Shown: positions 1-7,762, counted from the first letter of the stretch. The stretch: DNA of 15,216 bases from an uncultured Planctomycetaceae bacterium (GCA_903927685.1 CAIYOB010000262.1:1-15216); one strand, 5' to 3'. Notes: generated from the sequence alone by a model not told the origin. Numbers and translations: made by a program.

Positions 1-210
1 ACCTTCCTGATCCAGTTGGCGGCCCCCGGCCCGCAGCATGCGTACTATCTGCCCACCCCGCGCGCGGTCGCCGGTGGCGGGCTGAACGAACAGCCCTTCA
101 CCAATTACAGCGCCACCGTCATGAACAACATGGTCGGTCCCGAAGGCGGCCAGGTCCTGGTCGACCGAACCGTGGATGCGATCCAGGCCCTCTGGGCCGC
201 CGGCGAGTGA
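1..210 (+). CDS. C-terminal fragment of a neutral/alkaline ceramidase-like protein (5' end outside window)
   Basis: The reading frame is open from the first base and ends in TGA at 208-210, so only about the last 69 residues are present. The visible part has a YLPTPRAVAGGG stretch, then a VGPEGGQVLVDRT stretch and a final helix ending in ALWAAGE. From memory this matches the C-terminus of planctomycete proteins annotated as neutral/alkaline non-lysosomal ceramidases, where a 'YLPT..A..GGGY' segment is followed by 'VGPEGGQ.LV..T...I..LW'. Full members hydrolyse the amide bond of ceramide-like lipids outside the cytoplasm, using zinc. The catalytic N-terminal domain is not in the window, so the function rests on this tail only. 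The downstream neighbour on the same strand is 399 bases away and separated by a large palindrome, so co-transcription is doubtful. Confidence 0.6.
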   Translation, partial: TFLIQLAAPGPQHAYYLPTPRAVAGGGLNEQPFTNYSATVMNNMVGPEGGQVLVDRTVDAIQALWAAGE

Positions 211-609
211 GGACGCTGCCTGAGGAATGGGATGCCCACGGCTTGTCCGTGGGAGTTTCACGTTTGTCGCTACACCGGCGGACATATCGCGCCCCCGTTC
301 CCGAGCGGCGGCGGAGCCGCCGCTCGGGAACGGGGCGTGGGGCTGGAAAGCGTTCGTGTGTAGCACCGAGCGTAAGTATCCCACGGACAAGCCGTGGGCA
401 TTGATTAGCCCGAGCGTTGCCCGCTCTGCGGAGGGGCGGCGCAGGGCCGCCCGTGCAATTCGGACACTAATTCCACGAACGGTGCTTGCCGGTTGGTGCA
501 CCTGCCGGTTGCGAACAGCGCATGCGGCTCGAAATCTCGCCGCGGAAATTGACTTGGCGGCCTGCCTTCCCGTACCATGAGCCGGGCGGGGAAAGCGGAA
601 GCGTGCCGG
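211..609. other. Intergenic spacer with a large palindrome
   Basis: This spacer lies between the ceramidase-like gene and the NHL lipoprotein gene. Positions 232-401 are a nested inverted repeat, listed separately. The rest (402-609) holds no convincing gene. It has a small direct repeat TGCCGGTT at 487-494 and 503-510, whose start positions are 16 bases apart, and a weak hairpin GAGCG/CGCTC just after 411. I could not identify a clear promoter. Reading frames through this stretch are low-complexity Arg/Ala/Pro-rich translations typical of GC-rich noncoding DNA. Confidence 0.6.
232..401. repeat. Nested 170-base palindromic element
   Basis: The outer arms 232-254 and 379-401 are perfect 23-base inverted repeats. 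Each arm also folds on itself: a 7-base stem CCCACGG/CCGTGGG around a 5-base loop, at 235-253 and 380-398. The centre is a perfect 20-base stem, 293-312 against 316-335, with the 3-base loop GGA. Between outer and inner stems the halves still match in part (GCTACAC at 269-275 against GTGTAGC at 358-364). The whole unit is therefore one long imperfect palindrome with no coding potential. It could be a MITE-like mobile repeat, a REP/BIME-type element, or a structured RNA or transcription-stop signal. There is no T-run after the stems, so a classical intrinsic terminator is unlikely. No target-site duplication was obvious. Confidence 0.85.
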
Positions 610-1614
610 ATGAACGAGAGAATGCACATGGGCGACGCGGGGGGACGAGGAGCGAAGCGGCCTGAAGCCCTCGGGGTGATCCCGACGGCCTGGGCGCCGT
701 TGGCGTGCGCGCTGCTGATTGCGGCGGGGCTCTCAGGCTGCGTGGCCGAGGCGTCGGCGCCCGGCCAGCCCGATCTGGTTTGGGGCCGGCCGGGGCTGTC
801 GGCGGGACGCTTGATGAAGCCGCGGGCGATCGCCTGCGACGCCCAAGACCAGCTGTACCTGGTCGACATGACCGGACGCATCCAGGTGTTCGACGCCGAC
901 GGCCGGTACCTGCGTGGCTGGCGGACGCCGGAGAGCGAGAACGGCAAGCCGACCGGACTGGCATTCGATCGGCACGGCAATCTGATGGTCGCCGACACGC
1001 ATTACTTTCGCATTCTGTTCTACACGCCGCAGGGGCAGCTGCTGGAATCGCAGACCATCGGAGGCAAGTACGGATTCGCCCCTGGCGAATTCACGCTGGT
1101 GACCGACTGTGCCCAGGATTCGCAAGGCAACTACTATGTGGCGGAATACGGTGAGTACGATCGCATCCAAAAGTTCTCGGCCGAACGGAAATTCCTGTTC
1201 CAGTGGGGCGGCCACGGCAGCGAGCGGGGCCAGTTTGCCAGACCCCAGGATTTGGCCTTGGACGAGCAGGACCAACTCTGGGTGGCAGACGCCTGCAACC
1301 ACCGCATTCAGGTCTTTGACGCAACCGGTGGCGAGGCCAAGTTGCGGGCGGTCTGGGGCGAGCAAGGAACCGAGCCGGGGCAACTGCGCTATCCGTATGA
1401 CCTGGCGCTGGACGGCCCGTACGTGTACGTGGCGGAATTCGGCAATCATCGCGTCCAGAAGTTTACCCGGGACGGCCGGTTCGTCGCGGCCTGGGGAGTC
1501 CAAGGGCGACAACCCGGGGAATTGTTTCAGCCCTGGGCTCTGGTCGTAGATTCCCAGCGGCGAATCCATATCCTGGATACTTACAACCATCGCGTCCAGA
1601 GAATCCGGCTGTGA
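610..1614 (+). CDS. NHL-repeat beta-propeller lipoprotein
   Basis: This is a putative exported, lipid-anchored six-bladed beta-propeller of 334 residues. The start at 610 is preferred because GGAAG (597-601) lies 8 bases upstream; in-frame ATGs at 577, 622 and 628 are alternatives. The N-terminus has a hydrophobic segment ending in the lipobox L-S-G-C, giving lipidated Cys44, so the mature protein should sit on a membrane facing the periplasm or outside. After it come about six NHL-type repeats with the typical pattern 'P..LA.D..g.lyVaD..nhRIQvF...G': QLYLVDMTGRIQVFD, LMVADTHYFRI, YYVAEYGEYDRIQKF, LWVADACNHRIQVFD, VYVAEFGNHRVQKF and IHILDTYNHRVQRI. These fill the protein to its C-terminus, and no enzymatic domain is attached. 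NHL propellers generally bind proteins or ligands; the partner here is unknown. The next gene starts 51 bases downstream on the same strand, so the two may be co-transcribed. Confidence 0.88.
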   Translation: MNERMHMGDAGGRGAKRPEALGVIPTAWAPLACALLIAAGLSGCVAEASAPGQPDLVWGRPGLSAGRLMKPRAIACDAQDQLYLVDMTGRIQVFDADGRYLRGWRTPESENGKPTGLAFDRHGNLMVADTHYFRILFYTPQGQLLESQTIGGKYGFAPGEFTLVTDCAQDSQGNYYVAEYGEYDRIQKFSAERKFLFQWGGHGSERGQFARPQDLALDEQDQLWVADACNHRIQVFDATGGEAKLRAVWGEQGTEPGQLRYPYDLALDGPYVYVAEFGNHRVQKFTRDGRFVAAWGVQGRQPGELFQPWALVVDSQRRIHILDTYNHRVQRIRL

Positions 1615-1653
1615 CCGCCGCCGGAGTCCTTCGTTCTGCGGTTCCAACCAGGC

Positions 1654-1658
1654 AGGAG
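1654..1658 (+). promoter_or_regulatory. Ribosome binding site deciding the URO-D start
   Basis: AGGAG lies 6 bases before the ATG at 1665. The frame is open further upstream to a GTG at 1611 that overlaps the previous stop codon, but that start has no comparable site, so 1665 is chosen. Confidence 0.75.
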
Positions 1659-1664
1659 CATCCC

Positions 1665-2948
1665 ATGATCTCTCCTCAAGATCGAGGCGTCATTCGGAAT
1701 CTGGCCAACCAGTGGATGGAGTTTGCCGCCCTCCCCGTCATGGCCGAACGAAAACGGCTGTGGCGAGCCGTGCACGACCTGCGTGCCGAACGCCCCGTGC
1801 TCCTGTTCGAAACCGATTGGATCGACAAGTACGTCGCGGACGACGAACTGCAGTGCGTCGATCCGTTCCTGCGCAGCATCGAAAAGGCGATGCGGATCCG
1901 GCTGCGGCAAGCGGAGGAGTTGGGGGACGACCTGGTCATCGAGCCGCATTATCAACTGGGCTGGAAGATGGTGTTCTCCGACTACGGCGTCCCGGTCGAA
2001 ATCCGCACCGCACCGGGCAAGAACGAGTCGATTGCGTACAGTTTCAGTTTCCCCATCGCCACCCCCGAGGACATCCAGAAGTTGCGGCCGCGAACGTTTG
2101 CGGTCGATCGCCCCAAGTCGCTGCGGTTGAAGGAAATCCTGGAGGACACGATGGGCGATATCCTCCCGGTTCGACTCGGCAACTACGACCCGTTCGTCTA
2201 CGAGTTCGACGTCGGCGAGTTCGGGGACCTGGGGTTCACCGGTAACTACTTCTTCGGGCTGACGTGGCAGGTGTACCGGTTCATCGGCAATCAAGGTTTG
2301 CTGTACTGGGTGTACGACGCCCCGGAGGCGATTCATCGGCTGATGCAGTACATGCTGGACGACCGCTTGGCGTTCTTCGACTTCTTCGAGCGGGAGGGCC
2401 TGCTGGCCTTGAACACGGACAGCCAGATGGCGGGGCCGCGGAGCTACGGCTACGTGTCGGATCTGCCCGAGCCGGGCTCGCGCGACCAAGTCACGCTGAA
2501 GGACCTGTGGGGCTGGGCCGAATCGCAAGAGGCCGACAACATCTCGCCCGCCATGTACAACGAGTTTGTGCTCCCGTATCTGGCCAAGTTGAGCGAGCGG
2601 TTCGGCCTGGTCTACTACGGCTGTTGCGAACGGGTCCACGATCGGCTGCCGGCGATCTTGGCGGCCATCCCCAATCTCCGCTCGGTGTCCGTGTCAGGCT
2701 GGTCGGATTTGGCCAAGACGGCGGACCTGTTGGGCCGGAACTACGTCTACTCGCGCAAGCCCACGCCGGCACACATCAGCGGCGCCAGTCCGAATTGGGA
2801 GCTGATCGAAAGGGACATCCGCAACACCTACGCCGCCGCGCGGGACTGCAATCTCGAGATCCTCTTCCGCGACGTCTATACCACAGGCGGCGACCGCACG
2901 CGGTTGCGGCGCTGGGTGGAAATGACGAAAGCGATCTTCCAGATGTGA
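1665..2948 (+). CDS. Uroporphyrinogen decarboxylase (URO-D) superfamily protein
   Basis: The product is a 427-residue soluble protein with no signal peptide. It resembles the URO-D superfamily, a TIM-barrel group that includes true uroporphyrinogen decarboxylase and corrinoid-dependent methyltransferases (MtaA/MtbA/CmuA type). It belongs to the divergent long branch seen in planctomycetes, not to HemE: the HemE N-terminal substrate motif is absent and the length is above the roughly 350 residues of HemE. Recognisable parts are a long helical N-terminus, FETDWIDKY near residue 50, the aromatic barrel centre, and YYGCCERVHD at 317-326 followed by LRSVSVSGWSD. In zinc-binding methyltransferase relatives the equivalent strand carries H-x-C; here it reads Y318-G-C320-C321, so the His is missing. 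Substrate and reaction are unknown; methyl transfer is a family-level inference. The gene follows the NHL lipoprotein by 50 bases and converges on the isomerase gene with a 2-base gap. Confidence 0.8.
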   Translation: MISPQDRGVIRNLANQWMEFAALPVMAERKRLWRAVHDLRAERPVLLFETDWIDKYVADDELQCVDPFLRSIEKAMRIRLRQAEELGDDLVIEPHYQLGWKMVFSDYGVPVEIRTAPGKNESIAYSFSFPIATPEDIQKLRPRTFAVDRPKSLRLKEILEDTMGDILPVRLGNYDPFVYEFDVGEFGDLGFTGNYFFGLTWQVYRFIGNQGLLYWVYDAPEAIHRLMQYMLDDRLAFFDFFEREGLLALNTDSQMAGPRSYGYVSDLPEPGSRDQVTLKDLWGWAESQEADNISPAMYNEFVLPYLAKLSERFGLVYYGCCERVHDRLPAILAAIPNLRSVSVSGWSDLAKTADLLGRNYVYSRKPTPAHISGASPNWELIERDIRNTYAAARDCNLEILFRDVYTTGGDRTRLRRWVEMTKAIFQM

Positions 2949-2950
2949 GC

Positions 2951-3874
2951 CTACCCTGGACCGCTCGGAACGCCGCCTGCCGCCGCCGTCAGTACGTGCT
3001 CGCGCATCCAGCGGACGTAGCCTGCGGCGTAGGCATCCAGGTTCTCCGCCGTACCTCCGCCGCGGACAGGTGAACACATTTCGTAATTGGCCCAGCCGGT
3101 GAAGCCGCCGTCCTGCAAGCCTTGAAAGAACGCCCGATAGTCGATGCAGCCCTCGCCGAACGGGACCGCCCGCACCAAGTCGGGCTGAACGCGTTCGTAG
3201 TTGACGACCTCGGGCCGGTAGCGGAACCTAGGCAACCGGACGTAATCCGCGTTGGTGGTGAGCGCCGTGTGCGGGGCCAGCCGCCGGGCGGCCGCATACA
3301 GGTCTTCGCCGCGCAGGGCTGGCGACCAGGCGTCGCAGCCCAGCTTGCAGTTCGGCCGGTCGATGTCGCTCAGCAGTTCCAGCAGGGCGTCGCTGTGCAC
3401 CGCGAGGTCGTGATGGTTCTGCACGGCGACGGTGACGCCGTAGGCGGCCGCCCGGTCACAGGCTTCGCGCAACGCCCGGACCGCGCGATCCCAAACCGCA
3501 TGCGGGCTGTGGCCCTCGATTTCATAAGCCGTAAAGACGCGGACGAGCGGCGCGTTCAACTGTTGGGCGAGGCGGGCCAACGCTTCGACGTAGGCGAGTT
3601 GCATTTCCAGGAACGGCACCTCTGCCGCCCCGCCGCCCGAAAAATCGGTATATCCGGCAATCGCGGCACAAGCCACCCCGTGCCGCGCCAACGCGGCCTG
3701 GAGCGTGGCGACGGTTTCTCCGTCGGCATCCAAAGGCGACAGGTGCGGCCGTTTGCCCATCAGCATCACGGCCTGAAATCCCAATCCGGCGGCTCGTTCG
3801 ATGAATTCGACGAGGCCGAGCCGCTGCTGGCCCCAGAGCCCCGCATAACTGACGGAAAATAGGCTGAGTTGCAT
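2951..3874 (-). CDS. Sugar phosphate isomerase/epimerase-like TIM-barrel protein
   Basis: This is a 307-residue cytoplasmic protein of the xylose-isomerase-like/AP-endonuclease-2 barrel superfamily. These are metal-dependent enzymes that interconvert sugars, keto-sugars or inositols. Supporting segments in order are MQLSLFSVSYAGLWG (first strand), GLGFQAVMLMG, LNAPLVRVFTAYEIEG, VAVQNHHD (Q152-N153-H154-H155-D156), LGCDAWSPALRG, VPFGEGCIDYRAFFQGL and GWANYEM (Glu265). The end pattern 'GEG.iDy..f...L...GftGw...E' is diagnostic of the family. In many members the strand-5 motif is E-N-H, with Glu as a metal ligand; here it is Q152-N153-H154. The start at 3874 is supported by GGAG (plus-strand CTCC at 3883-3886) 8 bases upstream. 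The stop lies 2 bases from the convergent URO-D gene's stop. The specific substrate cannot be read from the sequence. Confidence 0.85.
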   Translation of the reverse strand: MQLSLFSVSYAGLWGQQRLGLVEFIERAAGLGFQAVMLMGKRPHLSPLDADGETVATLQAALARHGVACAAIAGYTDFSGGGAAEVPFLEMQLAYVEALARLAQQLNAPLVRVFTAYEIEGHSPHAVWDRAVRALREACDRAAAYGVTVAVQNHHDLAVHSDALLELLSDIDRPNCKLGCDAWSPALRGEDLYAAARRLAPHTALTTNADYVRLPRFRYRPEVVNYERVQPDLVRAVPFGEGCIDYRAFFQGLQDGGFTGWANYEMCSPVRGGGTAENLDAYAAGYVRWMREHVLTAAAGGVPSGPG

Positions 3875-4004
3875 GCTGTTGTCTCCGCGGAAACGAACAC
3901 GGTCAATTCGGCGATTCTATCATATTCCTAGCAGGCCAATTATCCTGGACGGTCACGCGACCTTTCCTTAGGAAGTTTGGCACGGGGTGGGCAGGGAGAC
4001 AAAG
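3875..4004. promoter_or_regulatory. Divergent intergenic region, probably with promoters in both directions
   Basis: This 130-base stretch separates the divergent starts of the isomerase gene (minus) and the patatin-like gene (plus). It is more AT-rich than its surroundings between about 3905 and 3950. Candidate -10-like hexamers occur there: TATCAT and TATCCT on the plus strand, and TATGAT on the minus strand. None has a convincing -35 partner, so exact promoters are not assigned. Confidence 0.4.
3993..3998 (+). promoter_or_regulatory. Ribosome binding site deciding the patatin-like start
   Basis: AGGGAG lies 6 bases before the ATG at 4005. It favours that ATG over an in-frame GTG at 3987 that lies upstream of this site. 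Confidence 0.75.
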
Positions 4005-7000
4005 ATGGCTACCGCAGGCGAGTCCAAGTTGAAACGCAAGTCGATCTGTAACCGGTTGCGACTGATTCTGGCGTCGGTGGGGACCGACCTGCTGTTCTGG
4101 CTGGGCGTCGGTGCAGCGATCGCCGTCCTGATGATCCCGCAGATTTCCGCCGTTTTCCTGGAAGTCGAGTTTGAGTGGGAGAGTCTCTGGGAGTCGGGCG
4201 ATCGTTCCCAGGCGTTGCAGAGCCTGCTCCTGTTCCTCGGCTTCATCGCCTATCTGGATGGCGTAGCGTTGTTTGCCCTGGCCTCGATTCTGTATATCGT
4301 TCCGCCATCCTGGTTCTCCGAGCGCGGGCGGGGCTTGACTCCCCGGACCTTTCAGAACCTGTGGCCGGCGGCCGTTTCGATGCTGGTTGTGACCGTCCTG
4401 GGGCTGCTGCTGCTACTGGCGATGGGCGAGCGCGAAGGGCTGATACTGTCAGCGTTCCTGCTGGGTCTGATGGGGCTGGCGTTGACATTCGTTGGGCACG
4501 GCGTGGCCTGGGCCTGTTCGTGGCTGGTGCGTCTGAACACCAGGCTCTCGGTCGAGCGGCGATACCGGGTCGCCGGCGGCTTGGCCATCGCGGCTGTGCT
4601 GCTGTTCCTCATTGTCCCGGCCGACAGCGGCTGGTTTTACTGTTTGTCCGGTGCGGCGTTGCGTTGCCTGGCGGCACTGTTCCTGCTGGTGGCGCTGTGG
4701 CTGGTCGTGGTCAATCGGTGGGGCGCGCGGCCCAGACTCCAGCCGTTGATTGAAGCCGCGGGAAGGGCGTTGGGCTGGCTGGTCCTGGTTAGCTGTGGCG
4801 GCGAACTGGTCTGGATCCTGGCCGGAGGCTACTGGACGGAACAGGTGATCTCGTACCGGCTGTACACGATTTGGGCCGTGCTCGAACTCTGTGCGCTGTT
4901 CATCATCGTCGGTTCGTTTCTGGATACCTGCGACAACCGGACGCGATATCCCGTCCGTGTCGCGGCGATCCTGGTGCTGCTGGCGGGGCTGGTATTGACG
5001 AAGACCACGGCCCCGGAATCACTGCCCGGCGCCGCGCCCCAGTTGGCGGCCGCGGCGGCCGGCGACGGCGAGAAGGCGGCCGCGGACGCCTGGTATATGG
5101 CCTTTGGGCAACGCCTCCGGTCGATCCCGGAAGGCGAACCCGTGCTGTTGGTCGCGGCCAGCGGCGGCGGTTCGCGGGCCGCGATTTTCGCCGGCCTGGC
5201 GCTGGAAGCCCTGACGCGGACGCCGTGTGGAACCCGGGAGGGAGACAATTGGGGCCGGCACGTCGCGCTGATCAGCTCGGTCTCGGGCGGCAGTCTGGCC
5301 ACCGCCCAGTTCGCCCAGCGGCAGGGCGGCGAGTTCCCGGAACCGAGGCCCGAACTGCTGAACTCGATCCCGAGCGAACTGCGGATGCGGATGGACCGCG
5401 CCGCCCAAGCCGCGCATGTCCGGTACAAGAAACTGCACGCGTCCGACGGCACGGCAGGCGACGTGCAGCGTCGGCTGCAGGCCTGGGAGAAAACGGAGGA
5501 CTTCTGCCAGCGGCTAGTCCACGGGCAGTCGGAGGCGCGCGACCCGGCCTGGGTGGTCCAGTCAGCCTTGATGGACGATCTGTGCACCGACTTCATGGCC
5601 CCCGTGCTGCGCGGCGTCTGGACACCCACCCTGTCCCGCGGGGAGTGCTTGCGGGCATTCTGGAAACAGCGTTTCGGCTGGCGCCAGAGCAATGGCCAGA
5701 CGGGCTACGTCCTGGGAAAGACGCCGCCGAAATTCGATTGGACACGACACCCGCTGGTGGCGTTCAACGCGTGCGAAGTGCTGCAGGGCACGCGCTGCGT
5801 GATCGGTTTTCCAACCCTCCCCGACGAACTCGTCCGCTCCGTCGGCAACGTGGACCGCGAGCCGCATTCGCTGGCGCATTGGGATGCGGCCCGGGCGGTC
5901 GAATTGGGGCAAGCGGTGGGCATGTCGGCTAACTTCCCCTTCGGCTTTAACCCGATCGAGATCCCGACCCAAGGTCCGGGCGACCGGCCGCTGATCCTGG
6001 ATGGCGGGATGTCGGATAACACCGGCTTGGACACGCTGTACCTGATCCTGCAGAACCTGCAGCGACTGAGCCAAGACAAGGGGCGGCAGCCGGTGGGCGA
6101 GATCTGGCACGCGCTGCGGGCGCGGCACGTCGTCATCCTGGAAATCGACTCGGGAGCCAAACCCAAGCGGGCCGGCACGTTCACGCGGCTGCTGTCCACC
6201 GTGGCCGCCCCGCTGCATGCTTTTGGCCAAGTCGGCTATGTGCGGTCGCAGGACGTCAAGAGCCGCTATCTACAGGAAATGCAGCGGATGCTGCGGCAGG
6301 ACGTCGACTTGAAGTCCGAACGGCAGCGTCTGCTGGACGGCACCGAGTCCGCCGCGGGCGGGCCGCAGGCGAGCGTTCCTCCGGCCCTGGCGAGGCTGAA
6401 CAGCCTGGAGGCCAAGGGCGTCGAGGGACTGTTGCACGTCAAGTTCGAGTGCAATTACCTGGGCGAGGACAATGTCCTGACGGCGTGGGCCCTGGGCCCC
6501 GCGGACAAGGCGTCCTTGCTGGTCCGGTTCCTGAACGAACAGCAGTTGGCCCTGGCGGACCTGGCGCAGGTGCCGTTCGTGTCCCCGAAGCAGCGGCAGC
6601 AGCAGGTCCAACGCACCGCCGCCGAACTGGTGGACAGTCAATTGCAGGAGACCAAGCTCGGCAGCGTCGAGCGGTCTCTGGATGAATTGTCGAACGTCAT
6701 CCAGAAACTCGAGAAGCGGCCCCCGTCTCAACCCGACCCGGCGCTGGAGGCAGCGTGGAAGGAACAACTGACGTTCCTGCGCGACCGGGCGGAACAGATT
6801 GGCAACCAGCTGCAAGCGACCGCGGAACGGACTCCGGACGAAGCCCGGGCCCTGGCCGAGAAGCTCGAAACCGTGCTGCAGCGGTCGCCACGCAGCAGCC
6901 TGACGCTCAAGGAAATGCGCGCGGCCGTCTCGCGACTGAACGCCATCCAGGCCAAGACGACGCAGGAGGCCGAGGCTCAGATTGATCGCGAGCAGACGCT

Positions 7001-7070
7001 GCAGAAGCGGTTCGACGCCCGCGTGCTGCAGAACCGGCAGGATATGCGGCAATCCCTGAGCCCGCCGTAA
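4005..7070 (+). CDS. Polytopic membrane protein with patatin-like phospholipase domain and C-terminal coiled coil
   Basis: This is a 1021-residue protein in three parts. Residues 1 to about 345 hold roughly nine hydrophobic segments (for example LFWLGVGAAIAVLM, VVTVLGLLLLLAM, LFLLVALWLVVV, VAAILVLLAGLVL), so it is an inner-membrane protein. Residues about 375-720 carry a patatin/cPLA2-like serine lipase core: oxyanion-hole motif GGGSR at 387-391, nucleophile elbow S425-V-S427-G-G with Ser427 as catalytic serine, and D666-G-G followed by SDNTG, giving the Asp of the Ser-Asp dyad. The elbow has Ser where the classic GxSxG motif has Gly at its first position. Residues about 855-1021 are highly charged, Gln/Glu/Arg-rich and probably coiled-coil. 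The expected reaction is hydrolysis of acyl ester bonds in membrane lipids. The gene stands alone, diverging from the isomerase gene, with 692 bases of non-genic DNA after it. Confidence 0.85.
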   Translation: MATAGESKLKRKSICNRLRLILASVGTDLLFWLGVGAAIAVLMIPQISAVFLEVEFEWESLWESGDRSQALQSLLLFLGFIAYLDGVALFALASILYIVPPSWFSERGRGLTPRTFQNLWPAAVSMLVVTVLGLLLLLAMGEREGLILSAFLLGLMGLALTFVGHGVAWACSWLVRLNTRLSVERRYRVAGGLAIAAVLLFLIVPADSGWFYCLSGAALRCLAALFLLVALWLVVVNRWGARPRLQPLIEAAGRALGWLVLVSCGGELVWILAGGYWTEQVISYRLYTIWAVLELCALFIIVGSFLDTCDNRTRYPVRVAAILVLLAGLVLTKTTAPESLPGAAPQLAAAAAGDGEKAAADAWYMAFGQRLRSIPEGEPVLLVAASGGGSRAAIFAGLALEALTRTPCGTREGDNWGRHVALISSVSGGSLATAQFAQRQGGEFPEPRPELLNSIPSELRMRMDRAAQAAHVRYKKLHASDGTAGDVQRRLQAWEKTEDFCQRLVHGQSEARDPAWVVQSALMDDLCTDFMAPVLRGVWTPTLSRGECLRAFWKQRFGWRQSNGQTGYVLGKTPPKFDWTRHPLVAFNACEVLQGTRCVIGFPTLPDELVRSVGNVDREPHSLAHWDAARAVELGQAVGMSANFPFGFNPIEIPTQGPGDRPLILDGGMSDNTGLDTLYLILQNLQRLSQDKGRQPVGEIWHALRARHVVILEIDSGAKPKRAGTFTRLLSTVAAPLHAFGQVGYVRSQDVKSRYLQEMQRMLRQDVDLKSERQRLLDGTESAAGGPQASVPPALARLNSLEAKGVEGLLHVKFECNYLGEDNVLTAWALGPADKASLLVRFLNEQQLALADLAQVPFVSPKQRQQQVQRTAAELVDSQLQETKLGSVERSLDELSNVIQKLEKRPPSQPDPALEAAWKEQLTFLRDRAEQIGNQLQATAERTPDEARALAEKLETVLQRSPRSSLTLKEMRAAVSRLNAIQAKTTQEAEAQIDREQTLQKRFDARVLQNRQDMRQSLSPP

Positions 7071-7762
7071 CCGAAAAAAGCGGGGCGTGCGTGCTGACGT
7101 TGTCCCAATACGCTCTAGCAGCACGGGGCCGGTTTCCCAAACACGGCCTTCTCGGGGGCGGCCTGTTGTCATGGCCACGTTACAATGCAGCGCATTCGTT
7201 GTGGCGAATGGAAGCCGAATCACGTGTCAGCCTGATGCCCCCCATGATCTGCATGGTCACAATCGCAAGACGGAGTCCCCCCCTCGAGTTTCCACCGATC
7301 GAACCTCGGGACGATTCCGGTCATGAGGACAAGTGTCACGATGAAAACCTCAGCACCACTCAGTGCGACTGGGTGATCGTTCGTTTTCCTGCCGTTGTTC
7401 TCCCCGGCGTTGGATTCCTCACGGCACCGCTACCAATCGCAACGACCGCATTGACACAGCCGCGACGAGTCACGGCATCATCCCCACCGGCCAGATCCCG
7501 GCTTCGTTACCGTGCCAAGTTGGATGCCCGCCTTTCGCCTTGCGCCCAATCGGACGCCGGGCCGTGACTGTCATGCGACCCTCAACGCGGTCAGTATGGC
7601 ACGCACGTACCGTTCTGGCGAGTCATAATTGCCTAAGGACAACGATCCGCCTTCCGCGCCGGTCGGGCATCGCGGGTAGGCTTGCCGAACCCGCGGCCGC
7701 TCGTTACAGTTGAGGCGGTTTGGGTCTGGTGCGGCCAGCGAGTAACAGCCGAGGGGATCGTT
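7071..7762. other. Long non-genic stretch of 692 bases
   Basis: No convincing gene is seen between the patatin-like and dihydroorotase-like genes. Open frames exist here, but their translations are Pro/Arg/Ser-rich without domain motifs, and none has a good ribosome binding site. At 7323-7376 a short frame starts with two Met codons (MRTSVTMKTSAPLSATG) and stops; the following bases in other frames give short hydrophobic runs. This could be a decayed small exported protein or chance. A small hairpin CATTCG/CGAATG lies at 7193-7198 and 7205-7210. No terminator with a T-run was found after 7070. Confidence 0.5.
7751..7756 (+). promoter_or_regulatory. Ribosome binding site deciding the dihydroorotase-like start
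   Basis: GAGGGG lies 6 bases before the ATG at 7763. Homology to dihydroorotases also begins immediately at this ATG (MSRILIENGRVIDP), so the in-frame upstream TTG at 7682 is not used. Confidence 0.75.

Noticed and set aside
227..580. An open frame of 117 codons across the palindrome
   Set aside because: It reads through the inverted repeat, and its composition follows the GC-rich repeat instead of any protein pattern.
1581..2639. A 352-codon minus-strand open frame opposite the first URO-D gene
   Set aside because: It is a GC-driven antisense shadow; the sense frame has recognisable URO-D family sequence and a good ribosome binding site.
1665..2948. Annotation as HemE (haem biosynthesis)
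   Set aside because: Length, N-terminus and the YGCC motif do not match HemE, and no haem pathway gene is nearby.
7091..7567. A 158-codon open frame in the spacer upstream of the dihydroorotase-like gene
   Set aside because: The translation is Pro/Arg/Ser-rich with no recognisable motif, starts without a ribosome binding site, and overlaps other equally open frames.
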